This document shows, piece by piece, positions 44,377-52,500 of a DNA stretch of 64,000 nt. The translations under genes and the position numbers were made by a program. Location of the stretch: the NCBI RefSeq assembly GCF_023721415.1, contig NZ_JAMQVC010000002.1, positions 186,001 to 250,000 on the forward strand, written 5' to 3'. The DNA comes from Galbibacter mesophilus. Its GTDB lineage: Bacteria > Bacteroidota > Bacteroidia > Flavobacteriales > Flavobacteriaceae. The notes under the pieces were generated by a model. That model did not search any database and was not told the DNA's origin. It saw only the letters and a list, made by a program, of their open reading frames with translations. Every line of letters begins with the position of its first letter. The stretch's first letter is position 1.

Positions 44377-46218
44377 ATGAAAAAAATACTTTTACTTTTT
44401 CTATTCATTTCCTACAGCTGTATAACGGCGCAAGAAGAATTCAGTGTAAAAGATTATTACACAAAAAAAGAAGTTTCCATCCCGATGCGCGATGGGATAA
44501 AGTTACATACCACTATTTACAGTCCGAAAGACACCTCACGGGAATATCCTATCATTATGCAACGTACGCCTTACAGTTGCCAGCCTTATGGTGAAGATCA
44601 ATTTCGTTCTAAAATTGGTCCGAATGAAACCATGATGAAAGATGGTTATATAATCGTTTATCAAGATGTACGTGGCCGTTGGAACAGCGAAGGCGTTTAC
44701 GACAATATGCGAGCTTTTATTCCGAATAAAAAAGGAAAAGAAGTTGATGAAGCTTCCGATACTTACGATACGATTGATTGGTTAGTGAAAAATGTAGAAA
44801 ACAACAATGGTAATGTGGGTGTTTGGGGGATTTCTTACCCTGGTTTCTATGCCACGTACGCTACATTGAGTGGGCATCCAGCATTAAAAGCAGCTTCTCC
44901 ACAAGCATGTATCGGTGATTTCTTTTTTGATGATTTTCACCATAACGGCGCTTATCTCTTAAGTTATTGGCGAGCTACGGCGTTATTCGGATATGAAAAA
45001 ACAAAGCCTACCACCGAAAGTTGGTACCAATTCCCAGAATTGAATACCCAAGACCAGTATCAATTCTTTTTAGATGCGGGGCCACTTTCCAATTTGGATA
45101 AGTACTATAAAAAAGACAATATTTTTTGGCAACAATTAAAGGAGCATCCTAATTATGACGAATTTTGGCAGTCGCGCGGCATTATTCAACATTTGGAAGA
45201 TATAAGACCTGCAACCATGGTTGTTGGAGGTTGGTTTGATGCGGAAGATCTTTACGGACCACTTTCCACTTACAAAAAAATCGAAAAGACCAGCGACAAT
45301 TACAATACGTTGGTAATGGGCCCTTGGAGCCACGGTGATTGGGCGAGAACCAAAGAAAGGCAAGCAATCGGGAATGTTTATTTTGGAGATAACATTTCCA
45401 AGTTTTTTCAAGATTCTATCGAAACTAAGTTTTTCAATCATTTCTTGAAGGACAATGGCAAAGGGAAAACTGGTTTGCCAGAAGCGTATGTTTTTGATAC
45501 AGGTAAAAACAAATGGAACACCTATGAAGAGTGGCCGCCAAAGAACACTTCAAAAAAAGCATTGAGTATGGGGCAGGGGCAAACACTTTCGGAAATAATG
45601 ACGTTGCAACATTCAGCTGAAGAATTTGTGAGTGACCCGAAGAAACCGGTTCCGTATAGCGAAGACATAAAAATGGTATTCACGCCACGAAAATATATGA
45701 CCGACGACCAACGATTTGCAGCCAGAAGACCTGATGTGTTAGTTTTTGAAACACCTGTTTTGGAAGAAGATATGACGATAGTGGGTGATATTCTGGCTAA
45801 GCTAAAAGTTTCCACCACGGGAACGGCAGCAGATTGGGTAGTAAAAATTATAGATGTTTTCCCACCAGATGCTAAGGATTTTGAAGAAACACAGGATTAT
45901 TTAAAAATGAGTAATTACCACATGATGGTGCGAAGCGAGGTAATGCGTGGCCGATTTAGAAATAGTTTTGAAAATCCGGAGCCTTTTGTTCCTAACGAAG
46001 AAACGGCGGTAAATATTAAGTTACAGGATGTGTATCACACGTTTAAAAAAGGACATAAACTACAAGTGCAAATTCAAAGTACTTGGTTTCCTTTAATCGA
46101 TATTAATCCGCAGACCTATGTAGATAACATTTTTGAAGCAGAAAAAGAGGATTTCAAAAAGCAAACCCACAAAGTTTACAACTCATCGACTATTGAATTC
46201 AATGTGTTGGACAAGTAA
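44377..46218 (+). CDS. CocE/NonD family hydrolase (X-Pro dipeptidyl-peptidase fold)
   Basis: A 613-residue exported hydrolase. The signal peptide is short (LLLFLFISYSCITAQ); the cysteine in YSC could be a lipobox, but TAQ cleavage is also likely. The alpha/beta domain has VSIPMRDGIKLHTTIYSP, VYQDVRGRWNSEG and the nucleophile Ser in GVWGISYPGFYATYA (about 152). A C-terminal jelly-roll domain begins with the DVLVFETPVLEEDMTIVG segment. Relatives are cocaine esterase, glutaryl-7-ACA acylase and Xaa-Pro dipeptidyl-peptidase; the substrate here is probably a peptide or amide. Confidence 0.9.
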   Translation: MKKILLLFLFISYSCITAQEEFSVKDYYTKKEVSIPMRDGIKLHTTIYSPKDTSREYPIIMQRTPYSCQPYGEDQFRSKIGPNETMMKDGYIIVYQDVRGRWNSEGVYDNMRAFIPNKKGKEVDEASDTYDTIDWLVKNVENNNGNVGVWGISYPGFYATYATLSGHPALKAASPQACIGDFFFDDFHHNGAYLLSYWRATALFGYEKTKPTTESWYQFPELNTQDQYQFFLDAGPLSNLDKYYKKDNIFWQQLKEHPNYDEFWQSRGIIQHLEDIRPATMVVGGWFDAEDLYGPLSTYKKIEKTSDNYNTLVMGPWSHGDWARTKERQAIGNVYFGDNISKFFQDSIETKFFNHFLKDNGKGKTGLPEAYVFDTGKNKWNTYEEWPPKNTSKKALSMGQGQTLSEIMTLQHSAEEFVSDPKKPVPYSEDIKMVFTPRKYMTDDQRFAARRPDVLVFETPVLEEDMTIVGDILAKLKVSTTGTAADWVVKIIDVFPPDAKDFEETQDYLKMSNYHMMVRSEVMRGRFRNSFENPEPFVPNEETAVNIKLQDVYHTFKKGHKLQVQIQSTWFPLIDINPQTYVDNIFEAEKEDFKKQTHKVYNSSTIEFNVLDK

Positions 46219-46279
46219 GCTTTCATTTAGATAATTTGTCTTATTATTATTTGGGTCGTGTTAGTCCGAGTATATTGGA

Positions 46280-46312
46280 TGAAGCTGAGCTGTTTTGCTG
46301 AACAAAGCTTCA
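46280..46312. repeat. Short inverted repeat in the CocE-folE gap
   Basis: TGAAGCT (46280-46286) and AGCTTCA (46306-46312) flank 19 bases. The neighbouring words GCTGAGCT and GTCGAAGC recall the GTCATGCTGAGC repeat family, so this may be a decayed copy. Confidence 0.4.
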
Positions 46313-46393
46313 CTATGTCGAAGCCTGTTTTGGAAATTTGTATGGGATATCTATGCGTCGATACATTTTTGAAAAAAATATACAAGAAAGAAA

Positions 46394-46990
46394 ATGAGTT
46401 ACAATAATTTTGAAGAATACAATATTAAGGTTACTGATTCAGTAAAAAGTCAGTATCAAAAAATAATAACCGACCTCGGTGAAAATGCTGAAAGGGAAGG
46501 GCTTTTAAAGACTCCGGAAAGAGCTGCAAAAGCCATGCAATTCTTAACTCAAGGTTATGAGCAAAACGCCTCTGAAATATTAAAAAGTGCCATGTTTGCT
46601 GAGGATTACAATGAAATGGTTATTGTAAAAGATATTGAATTGTATTCCCTTTGCGAGCATCATTTGTTACCTTTCTTCGGAAAAGCACATATTGCTTACA
46701 TTCCAGACGGACATATTGTAGGGTTGAGCAAATTACCTCGCGTGGTCGATGTTTTTGCAAGGCGTTTACAGGTTCAGGAAAGACTTACACACGATATTTT
46801 GGAATGTATCAACAACACCTTGAAACCGCAGGGTGTTGCCGTGGTTATTGAAGCTTCTCACATGTGTATGATGATGCGTGGGGTGCAGAAACAAAATTCG
46901 GTGACAACCACATCTGGTTTCAGGGGGCAATTTGAAAAAATAGAAACCAGAAATGAATTTTTAAAATTGATAAGTTCGGATTTGGGATGA
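46394..46990 (+). CDS. folE: GTP cyclohydrolase I
   Basis: Converts GTP to dihydroneopterin triphosphate, the first step of folate/pterin synthesis. The 198-residue protein contains [20 protein letters not shown], the zinc-binding [40 protein letters not shown] and [20 protein letters not shown], carrying the Cys/His zinc ligands and GTP-binding residues of the zinc-dependent type IA enzyme. It stands alone, 75 bases before a small membrane protein gene. Confidence 0.97.
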   Translation: MSYNNFEEYNIKVTDSVKSQYQKIITDLGENAEREGLLKTPERAAKAMQFLTQGYEQNASEILKSAMFAEDYNEMVIVKDIELYSLCEHHLLPFFGKAHIAYIPDGHIVGLSKLPRVVDVFARRLQVQERLTHDILECINNTLKPQGVAVVIEASHMCMMMRGVQKQNSVTTTSGFRGQFEKIETRNEFLKLISSDLG

Positions 46991-47064
46991 TAATTGTTAT
47001 ATGTCAGACTAAGCCGTGTTGAAATCTCTTTTAACTAACGTATGCAAGTTTAAAGTAAGATAAA

Positions 47065-47361
47065 ATGCAACAAGACAGCAATAAATACAAAAAACTGTTT
47101 CTCGGACTCCTTTTTGATGCCATTGGAATGTTTTCCTATGCCATTCCTGGGATCGGAGAGTTTTCGGATGTTATTTGGGCACCTATTGCAGGTTGGCTTA
47201 TGACCAGAATGTATAAAGGCCGCATAGGGCAAGGAGCAGGGGCCATTACTTTTATTGAGGAAATTGTACCGGGGTTGGATATTATCCCGACTTTTACGCT
47301 GACTTGGATTTACACTTATTTGCTAAAAAAGAAAGAAGTTTCAGAAATAGTGTCTTCCTAA
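47065..47361 (+). CDS. Small conserved membrane protein of unknown function
   Basis: A 98-residue hydrophobic protein with two or three membrane segments (FLGLLFDAIGMFSYAIPGIG; FSDVIWAPIAGWLMTRMY; LDIIPTFTLTWIYTYLL). The P-G-I-G-E-F-S-D and WAPIAGWL elements look conserved and suggest a small bilayer-embedded protein related to DUF-type families of Bacteroidota. No function can be assigned. A strong terminator follows. Confidence 0.7.
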   Translation: MQQDSNKYKKLFLGLLFDAIGMFSYAIPGIGEFSDVIWAPIAGWLMTRMYKGRIGQGAGAITFIEEIVPGLDIIPTFTLTWIYTYLLKKKEVSEIVSS

Positions 47362-47383
47362 ATAGAAGAGAATAATCAAAATA

Positions 47384-47419
47384 AAAAAATCCGTCAGATG
47401 AATTTCTGACGGATTTTTT
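47384..47419. terminator. Bidirectional terminator between small membrane protein and TonB receptor
   Basis: A perfect 14-bp stem (AAAAAATCCGTCAG / CTGACGGATTTTTT) with an 8-base loop, A-rich on the left and T-rich on the right. Confidence 0.92.
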
Positions 47420-47422
47420 AGC

Positions 47423-49735
47423 TTAAAATGGGACTGAAAGCCCTATGTTTATATTTCTTCCAATATTATAGATACCATCTACTTTTAATCGCGATAAGTG
47501 GGAAATATATTGCTTATCGAAAATATTATTGGCACTTAGACGCAATTCAAATGGCTGATTGTAAGCTGTGAAAGTAGCTCCTAAACCTGCATTAAATAGT
47601 GTGTAGCCTGGTGTTTCCGTTTCAAAACTATCAACATTATTTTGATTAAAGGTATTTTGCATAGTAATAAACGCATATTTCTTACGTATTTTACCTTTAT
47701 CAAATTCAACCCTAAATATATTTGTTAATTTATTGGCAGGTATAAGCGGTAAATAGTCGCCAGAATCCCTTAATTTTCCTGTTACTGTGGCAAAACTGCT
47801 TTCTAAGTGTAACCAGTCGAGTGGGTGTGGGTGTAAGTGAAAACCAAATTCACCGCCATATAGATAACTATCATTTTGTACATATTGATACACAGGGTCT
47901 TCATCTTCAAAGTCGCCGGTGGGTTCTAAGTATATGTAATTATTTATGGTATTGTAGAATCCGTTTGCAAAGAATTCAACATGCTTGTTTTTGTATTCTA
48001 AAGAAATATCAGTTTGAAAATTTTGTTCATTTTCAAGATTAGGATTGCCAATTTCAAATCGGTTAGCACCGCTATGCGTTCCATCAGATGTGAGTTCTGC
48101 AAGATTGGGCGCTCTAAACCCAGTAGCAAGATTTATTCTACCTATAATATTTTGAGCGATGGTAGCGCGATATCCAGCAGATACATTAAAACTCTCATAG
48201 TTTTTGTTCAGTTCAGGGAAATATACTTCGGTATTTATTATTCCCATTTCTTTAGTGTCAATTTTTCGAGAATCGTAGCGAAGCCCAAATTGAATATCAC
48301 TTTTTTTCAAATGATAGTGTGTAGTAGCCATCACTCCAAAATCTACTGTTGTAGCATCTGGGATTAAAATTTCCTCACCAAAATTCTCATTGGTTTGGTG
48401 TATACCTTGTATGCCAAAAATAGTTTCAAAATTACCAAGTTCTGGCAAGTGGTACTGTACATTGTAACTAAGCGTATGTAGTTTCATGTTAAGGGAAGGG
48501 CCATAGTGCTCATGTTCTTCCTCGTGTTCATCATGGTGTTCTTCTCCCTCTTCATGTTCTTCTTCGTGCTCATCATGATGTTCTTCGCCTTCTTCATGGT
48601 CATGATGATGTTCGTCTTCAAATTCTTTCCTATTATTGGCTATATAGCCAACAGTAATATCTAAACTTCCTTTATCAAAAAATAGTGTATTTTTAGAACT
48701 GATGATATGGTTATCAATTTCTTGGTAAGGTAAAAGAGGTGTACGCTCTCTGTTTTGTTCTCCAATTTCTTCAGGGATACCTAGATTAGATCTATTAAAA
48801 TTATAACGTAATTCTGTTTTAAATTTATTGTCCTGATATCCAAATCCTGATTTAATATCATATTCATTAAATCTGGAATTGGTGGTGTAGGTACCATTCC
48901 CAGCTTCATAATCGGCATGCGAGCCATAGGCTCCACGAACCAAAAACTTAATTTTATCTCCAGAGGTTTTAAAGCCTACATCTGCGGTAACACCTTCGGT
49001 ATTGGTAAAGTAATTTATATTGGCATCGCTATGCGTTTCGTTTGCATAAGCAAATTTCTCTGGGTTTAAATATAAAACGCCGCCCAATGCATCAGATCCG
49101 TAAAGAAGTGAAGCTGGCCCTTTTATTACTTCTACACTTTCAATTCCTGCTTGGTTAACCCCCAAGCCGTGTTCGCCGCCAAATTGTTGATTTTCCAATC
49201 GTACTCCTTGGGTATAAACCAGTACTCGGTTGGCACTTAATCCACGTATTACAGGCTTTCCAATTCCAACACCAGTTGATACATTTTCTACACCGCTAAT
49301 ACTGGTTATTCCTTCGGCCAATGTTGGCATTCCTTGTGTTTTTAGTTCTTCTAGGCTTTTTTGTTCTACCTTCATTACGTTCTCACTTTGGAGTTTATGG
49401 AATGGAGTAGAAACTATAACCTCTTCCATTTCAATAGCAGAAGGGGTTAAAGAACTATTTAGAGTGGTATTGCCATTAACTTGTACTGTTTGCGAATATG
49501 TTTTGTAGCCAATGGAGGAAATTACAATTTTATAGCTTCCTTTTGGAAGGTTGTTTAACGTGTATTTTCCATTTTCATCGGTGCTAGTTCCTTTTTCTTG
49601 TTGCGGGAGGCTAATATTAGCATAAGGTATGCCTTCTCCTGTTTCAGCATCTTCAATAGTTCCTTTTATGCTGTTTTGAGCGTATAATATGGTAGTGATA
49701 CCCAAAAAAATGAGGGTGAAGATTTTACTTTTCAT
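47423..49735 (-). CDS. TonB-dependent receptor with His/Glu-rich metal loop
   Basis: A 770-residue outer-membrane importer. The signal peptide (MKSKIFTLIFLGITTILYAQ) fixes the start at 49735 rather than 49777. A carboxypeptidase-like beta-sandwich (about 22-105) is followed by the plug (KPVIRGLSANRVLVYTQGVR, VEVIKGPASLLYGSDALGGV) and the 22-strand barrel. About residues 376-414 form an extracellular-type loop made almost only of His, Asp and Glu. This suggests import or capture of zinc, nickel or copper, as in ZnuD-like receptors; the metal is not determined. Two small His-containing genes lie upstream. Confidence 0.92.
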   Translation of the reverse strand: MKSKIFTLIFLGITTILYAQNSIKGTIEDAETGEGIPYANISLPQQEKGTSTDENGKYTLNNLPKGSYKIVISSIGYKTYSQTVQVNGNTTLNSSLTPSAIEMEEVIVSTPFHKLQSENVMKVEQKSLEELKTQGMPTLAEGITSISGVENVSTGVGIGKPVIRGLSANRVLVYTQGVRLENQQFGGEHGLGVNQAGIESVEVIKGPASLLYGSDALGGVLYLNPEKFAYANETHSDANINYFTNTEGVTADVGFKTSGDKIKFLVRGAYGSHADYEAGNGTYTTNSRFNEYDIKSGFGYQDNKFKTELRYNFNRSNLGIPEEIGEQNRERTPLLPYQEIDNHIISSKNTLFFDKGSLDITVGYIANNRKEFEDEHHHDHEEGEEHHDEHEEEHEEGEEHHDEHEEEHEHYGPSLNMKLHTLSYNVQYHLPELGNFETIFGIQGIHQTNENFGEEILIPDATTVDFGVMATTHYHLKKSDIQFGLRYDSRKIDTKEMGIINTEVYFPELNKNYESFNVSAGYRATIAQNIIGRINLATGFRAPNLAELTSDGTHSGANRFEIGNPNLENEQNFQTDISLEYKNKHVEFFANGFYNTINNYIYLEPTGDFEDEDPVYQYVQNDSYLYGGEFGFHLHPHPLDWLHLESSFATVTGKLRDSGDYLPLIPANKLTNIFRVEFDKGKIRKKYAFITMQNTFNQNNVDSFETETPGYTLFNAGLGATFTAYNQPFELRLSANNIFDKQYISHLSRLKVDGIYNIGRNINIGLSVPF

Positions 49736-49862
49736 CGTTTGTTTATGCTTTATAAGTTGCTTTTTTTTTGAAACCAATTTTGGTATTCAGCAATAATTCT
49801 GTACAAAAACAACCACTTTGTATAGAAAAGCGGGTGGTTGTGTAGTTATAATTTATTTAAAA

Positions 49863-50192
49863 TTAAACAAGCGGTGGGCCGCGTAATGAAAAGTGAAGTT
49901 GCTGGAATTCGCTTACAAAAGAATATGAATTGAAATTTTTTTGGGAAGGGATTTCAAAAATCTCAAAAGTAATTGATTCTGGGAAAAAGTTTATTTGGTG
50001 TGTGTGATGAAACTTAAAGAGTTTACAATCAAAATCGCTCTCATGAAAATGTGTTTTTACATGTTCGTTACATTCTACATGTGAGTGTTCTAAAAAAAAA
50101 TGAGAAAACTTTATAAGTGAAGGACCCACAATTGCTGTAGTGAGCAAAAATGCTAAAAATGCAATTAATATGGTATTTAAACGTGTTCTCAC
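49863..50192 (-). CDS. Small membrane-anchored His/Cys protein upstream of the metal-type TonB receptor
   Basis: A 109-residue protein with one N-terminal membrane segment (LNTILIAFLAFLLTTAIVGP) and an outer part rich in His and Cys: HSHVECNEHVKTHFHES, then FDCKLFKFHHTHQ. This may bind a metal in the periplasm. I chose the GTG at 50192, which overlaps the preceding stop as GTGA; an ATG at 50240 would add 16 residues but overlap the neighbour by 52 bases. Together with the receptor it may form a metal uptake unit. No family is recognised. Confidence 0.6.
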   Translation of the reverse strand: MRTRLNTILIAFLAFLLTTAIVGPSLIKFSHFFLEHSHVECNEHVKTHFHESDFDCKLFKFHHTHQINFFPESITFEIFEIPSQKNFNSYSFVSEFQQLHFSLRGPPLV

Positions 50193-50485
50193 TTTAATTT
50201 TATTCCAAAACGGCTCAACATTTTCTTTTCGAAATTCCAAAAGAATTCAAACTGCCCAAATATCCAACCAAAAAAGACCAACAACACTTGGTAAAAAGGA
50301 AAAATCAATAGAATTCTAACCACCCAATAAAGCACTGGATGTACCGAATCGGGATGTAACCCAATAAACTCAGTAACCGGTCCGGCAATTTTTGCAGCCG
50401 TGGACCCAGTAATTCCAAAAACTATAAAGATTATGAAGAGCTGAAAGTTGGAAGATATTCCCCAGCGTTGCTTTAGTTTTTCCAT
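50189..50485 (-). CDS. Small membrane protein, DUF6787-like
   Basis: A 98-residue protein with two membrane segments (FQLFIIFIVFGITGSTAAKI and YWVVRILLIFPFYQVLLVFF) and an amphipathic C-terminus (FGQFEFFWNFEKKMLSRFG). It resembles small proteins of Flavobacteriia annotated DUF6787; the assignment is from memory of the pattern. I start at Met16 of the longer frame (50485), because a two-part promoter ends at 50502. Its stop overlaps the GTG of the next gene. Confidence 0.65.
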   Translation of the reverse strand: MEKLKQRWGISSNFQLFIIFIVFGITGSTAAKIAGPVTEFIGLHPDSVHPVLYWVVRILLIFPFYQVLLVFFGWIFGQFEFFWNFEKKMLSRFGIKLK

Positions 50486-50501
50486 GGTAAAAATTTCGTT
50501 G

Positions 50502-50531
50502 CAAATATAAGTGAAATAATTAGGTTGCAAA
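50502..50531 (-). promoter_or_regulatory. Promoter of the two small membrane protein genes
   Basis: On the minus strand, TTTG (50531-50528), 18 bases, then TATATTTG (50509-50502), a good two-part promoter 17 bases before the start codon. Confidence 0.65.
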
Positions 50532-50577
50532 AATCATGTTTAGTGCAGCTAAGTTCTAGAATTGGGTATTGGTCATG

Positions 50578-50606
50578 TTTGGTTCTTTGAGAAAATGGTA
50601 TCTTTA
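50578..50606 (+). promoter_or_regulatory. Promoter of the sulfite dehydrogenase operon
   Basis: TTTG (50578-50581), 17 bases, then TATCTTTA (50599-50606), one mismatch from the consensus. It lies inside the longer frame beginning at 50562 and supports the start at 50628. Confidence 0.55.
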
Positions 50607-50627
50607 TATATTCAAAATAAAGTAAGG

Positions 50628-51848
50628 ATGGATAGAAGAAAGTTCTTGGGAAACACACTATTAACATCTGCTGCATTAGCAGGAGGAGGTTCGTTGGTGT
50701 ATGCGCATTTGATGCCTGAGGGATATGTGCCGTTAATGGCACAAGACCCAAATCCGTTTGAAATGTTCAATAAGAATAAGGAAATGGTGGTGTTAAACGA
50801 TAAACCTTGGAATATAGAATCGTTGGCCCATCTTCTGAATGATAACGTAACGCCCAATAGCGCTATGTTTATTAGAAATAACGGACTTATTCCCGAGAAT
50901 ATCGACGTGGATAGTTGGAAACTTACTATTGATGGTGAATCGGTTGAAAAACCTAAATCGTATTCTTTAGCAGAGCTTAAAAATAAGTTTCCTCAGCACA
51001 CGTATCAATTGGTATTGGAATGTGGAGGAAATGGAAGAAAAGAATTCAATCCACCCGCAAAAGGAAATCAATGGGGATTGGGTGCCGTGCATTGCGCTAA
51101 ATGGACAGGTGTTCGGTTGAAGGACGTTTTGGAGGATGTAGGTATTAAAGGTGATGCCGTTTATATTGGATATCATTCCGCTGATATTCACTTAAGCAGA
51201 AGTCCAGATAAGGAGCCGATTTCACGAGGTTGTCCAATAGAGAAAGCTTTGCAGGATGAAACGCTGTTGGCATTTAAAATGAACGATGAAGATATTCCTT
51301 TGGCGCATGGCTATCCTTTGCGTTTAGTAGCTGGTGGCTGGCCAGCTTCCGTTTCCGGAAAATGGTTGCATACCATAAGTGTAAGAAACAAAGTGCACGA
51401 TGGCGCAAAAATGATAGGGACTTCCTATCGAGTTCCTTGTAAACCGGTCGCGCCTGGCGAAAAAGTAGCAGATGAAGATATGTGCATCATAGAATCTATG
51501 CCCGTAAAATCGTTGATAACGTATCCTAAAACGGGAGCGGTTTTAAAAATGGGTGAAACTTTGTCCATAAATGGCCATGCATGGGCGGGAGAACTGGAAG
51601 TTGAAAAAATGGAATATTCTATCGACTTTGGAGCCACTTGGAAGGAATGCCAGTTGAAGAAGCCTGTAAACAGATTGTCGTGGCAGCAGTTTAGTGCCCA
51701 GGTAAATTTTCCTGAAAAGGGATATTATGAGGTGTGGGCAAAAGCAACTGATAGTAAAGGTGAAAGTCAGCCTATGGTTTTGCCAGGTTGGAATCCAAAA
51801 GGATATTTAAATAATGCATGCCATAGAATTGCTATAAAAGTGAGTTGA
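50628..51848 (+). CDS. Sulfite dehydrogenase molybdopterin subunit, SorA-like
   Basis: A 406-residue molybdenum enzyme that oxidises sulfite to sulfate in the periplasm. The N-terminus is a Tat signal (MDRRKFLGNTLLTSAALAGG). The Moco domain has the molybdenum-binding Cys132 in YQLVLECGGNGRKEF, GAVHCAKWTGVRLKDVL, and LRLVAGGWPASVSGKWLHTI. A C-terminal Mo-co dimerisation domain follows (about 290-400). The start was moved from 50562 to 50628 on signal-peptide and promoter grounds. The cytochrome subunit gene begins two bases after its stop. Confidence 0.88.
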   Translation: MDRRKFLGNTLLTSAALAGGGSLVYAHLMPEGYVPLMAQDPNPFEMFNKNKEMVVLNDKPWNIESLAHLLNDNVTPNSAMFIRNNGLIPENIDVDSWKLTIDGESVEKPKSYSLAELKNKFPQHTYQLVLECGGNGRKEFNPPAKGNQWGLGAVHCAKWTGVRLKDVLEDVGIKGDAVYIGYHSADIHLSRSPDKEPISRGCPIEKALQDETLLAFKMNDEDIPLAHGYPLRLVAGGWPASVSGKWLHTISVRNKVHDGAKMIGTSYRVPCKPVAPGEKVADEDMCIIESMPVKSLITYPKTGAVLKMGETLSINGHAWAGELEVEKMEYSIDFGATWKECQLKKPVNRLSWQQFSAQVNFPEKGYYEVWAKATDSKGESQPMVLPGWNPKGYLNNACHRIAIKVS

Positions 51849-51849
51849 A

Positions 51850-52347
51850 ATGAACGATAAAGAAAACTTTTTAACTCAAATTAAATTATTGGGAAAGAGC
51901 TTAGTGCTTTTTAGCGCAGTTATTGTTTCAATTTGTGCTTTCATACTTTATCTGGTGTTGAACCCAAACGCCGATATTTTTAAGGCGACTCCGGAAATTT
52001 CTGAAACTAGCAGTATAGATACTACTTCCACTGCTGAAATTTCTTCTTTTGAAGGTGAAATAAAAAATGGCATACATGTTCCAACAGGCTTTGTAGAAGA
52101 TGACGGACTCGAAGCGGTTATAAACAATTGTACCAATTGTCATTCTGCTAAACTGGTAACCCAAAATCGTATGTCGAAAGAAAATTGGCTGGCTACGATT
52201 CGTTGGATGCAGGAAACCCAAAACCTTTGGGATTTAGGTGATGACGAACCTTTAATTTTAGATTATTTAGCAACTAATTATGCTCCAAAAGAGAAAGGAA
52301 GACGTGCCAATTTGGAAATAGAAGATTGGTATGAGTTAAAACAATGA
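51850..52347 (+). CDS. Monohaem cytochrome c subunit of the sulfite dehydrogenase, SorB-like
   Basis: A 165-residue membrane-anchored c-type cytochrome. One N-terminal transmembrane segment (about 18-38) is followed by a Ser/Thr-rich linker and the haem motif CTNCH (Cys94, Cys97, His98), with Met108 in VTQNRMSKENW as a possible sixth ligand. It would accept electrons from the SorA-like subunit and hand them to the respiratory chain. Tight spacing to SorA indicates an operon. Unlike soluble SorB, it carries its own membrane anchor. Confidence 0.83.
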   Translation: MNDKENFLTQIKLLGKSLVLFSAVIVSICAFILYLVLNPNADIFKATPEISETSSIDTTSTAEISSFEGEIKNGIHVPTGFVEDDGLEAVINNCTNCHSAKLVTQNRMSKENWLATIRWMQETQNLWDLGDDEPLILDYLATNYAPKEKGRRANLEIEDWYELKQ

Positions 52348-52432
52348 TTTTCTTGAAAGTTTCTTGTATTCCTTCAAAAGTTGACACCAAAATCCAATAA
52401 TCACCTTATTTTACGAAGGATGACAGGAAGGT

Positions 52433-52446
52433 GACATATAAATGTC
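52433..52446. promoter_or_regulatory. Operator-like palindrome before the HTH/serine hydrolase fusion gene
   Basis: GACAT-ATAA-ATGTC is a perfect 5-bp palindrome with 4-base spacer, placed 24 bases before the -7 box. Two upstream GAAGG(A)TGACA direct repeats (about 52415-52437) extend it. It is a plausible site for the fusion protein's own XRE domain. Confidence 0.5.
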
Positions 52447-52470
52447 GTAACAAAGACCAACCCTTGCCAA

Positions 52471-52478
52471 TACATTTG
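52471..52478 (+). promoter_or_regulatory. -7 box (TACATTTG) of the fusion gene
   Basis: A perfect TAnnTTTG match ending two bases before the ATG at 52480, which therefore cannot be the start. The ATG at 52501 fits. Confidence 0.6.
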
Positions 52479-52500
52479 TATGAAACAAATACAAAAGAAA

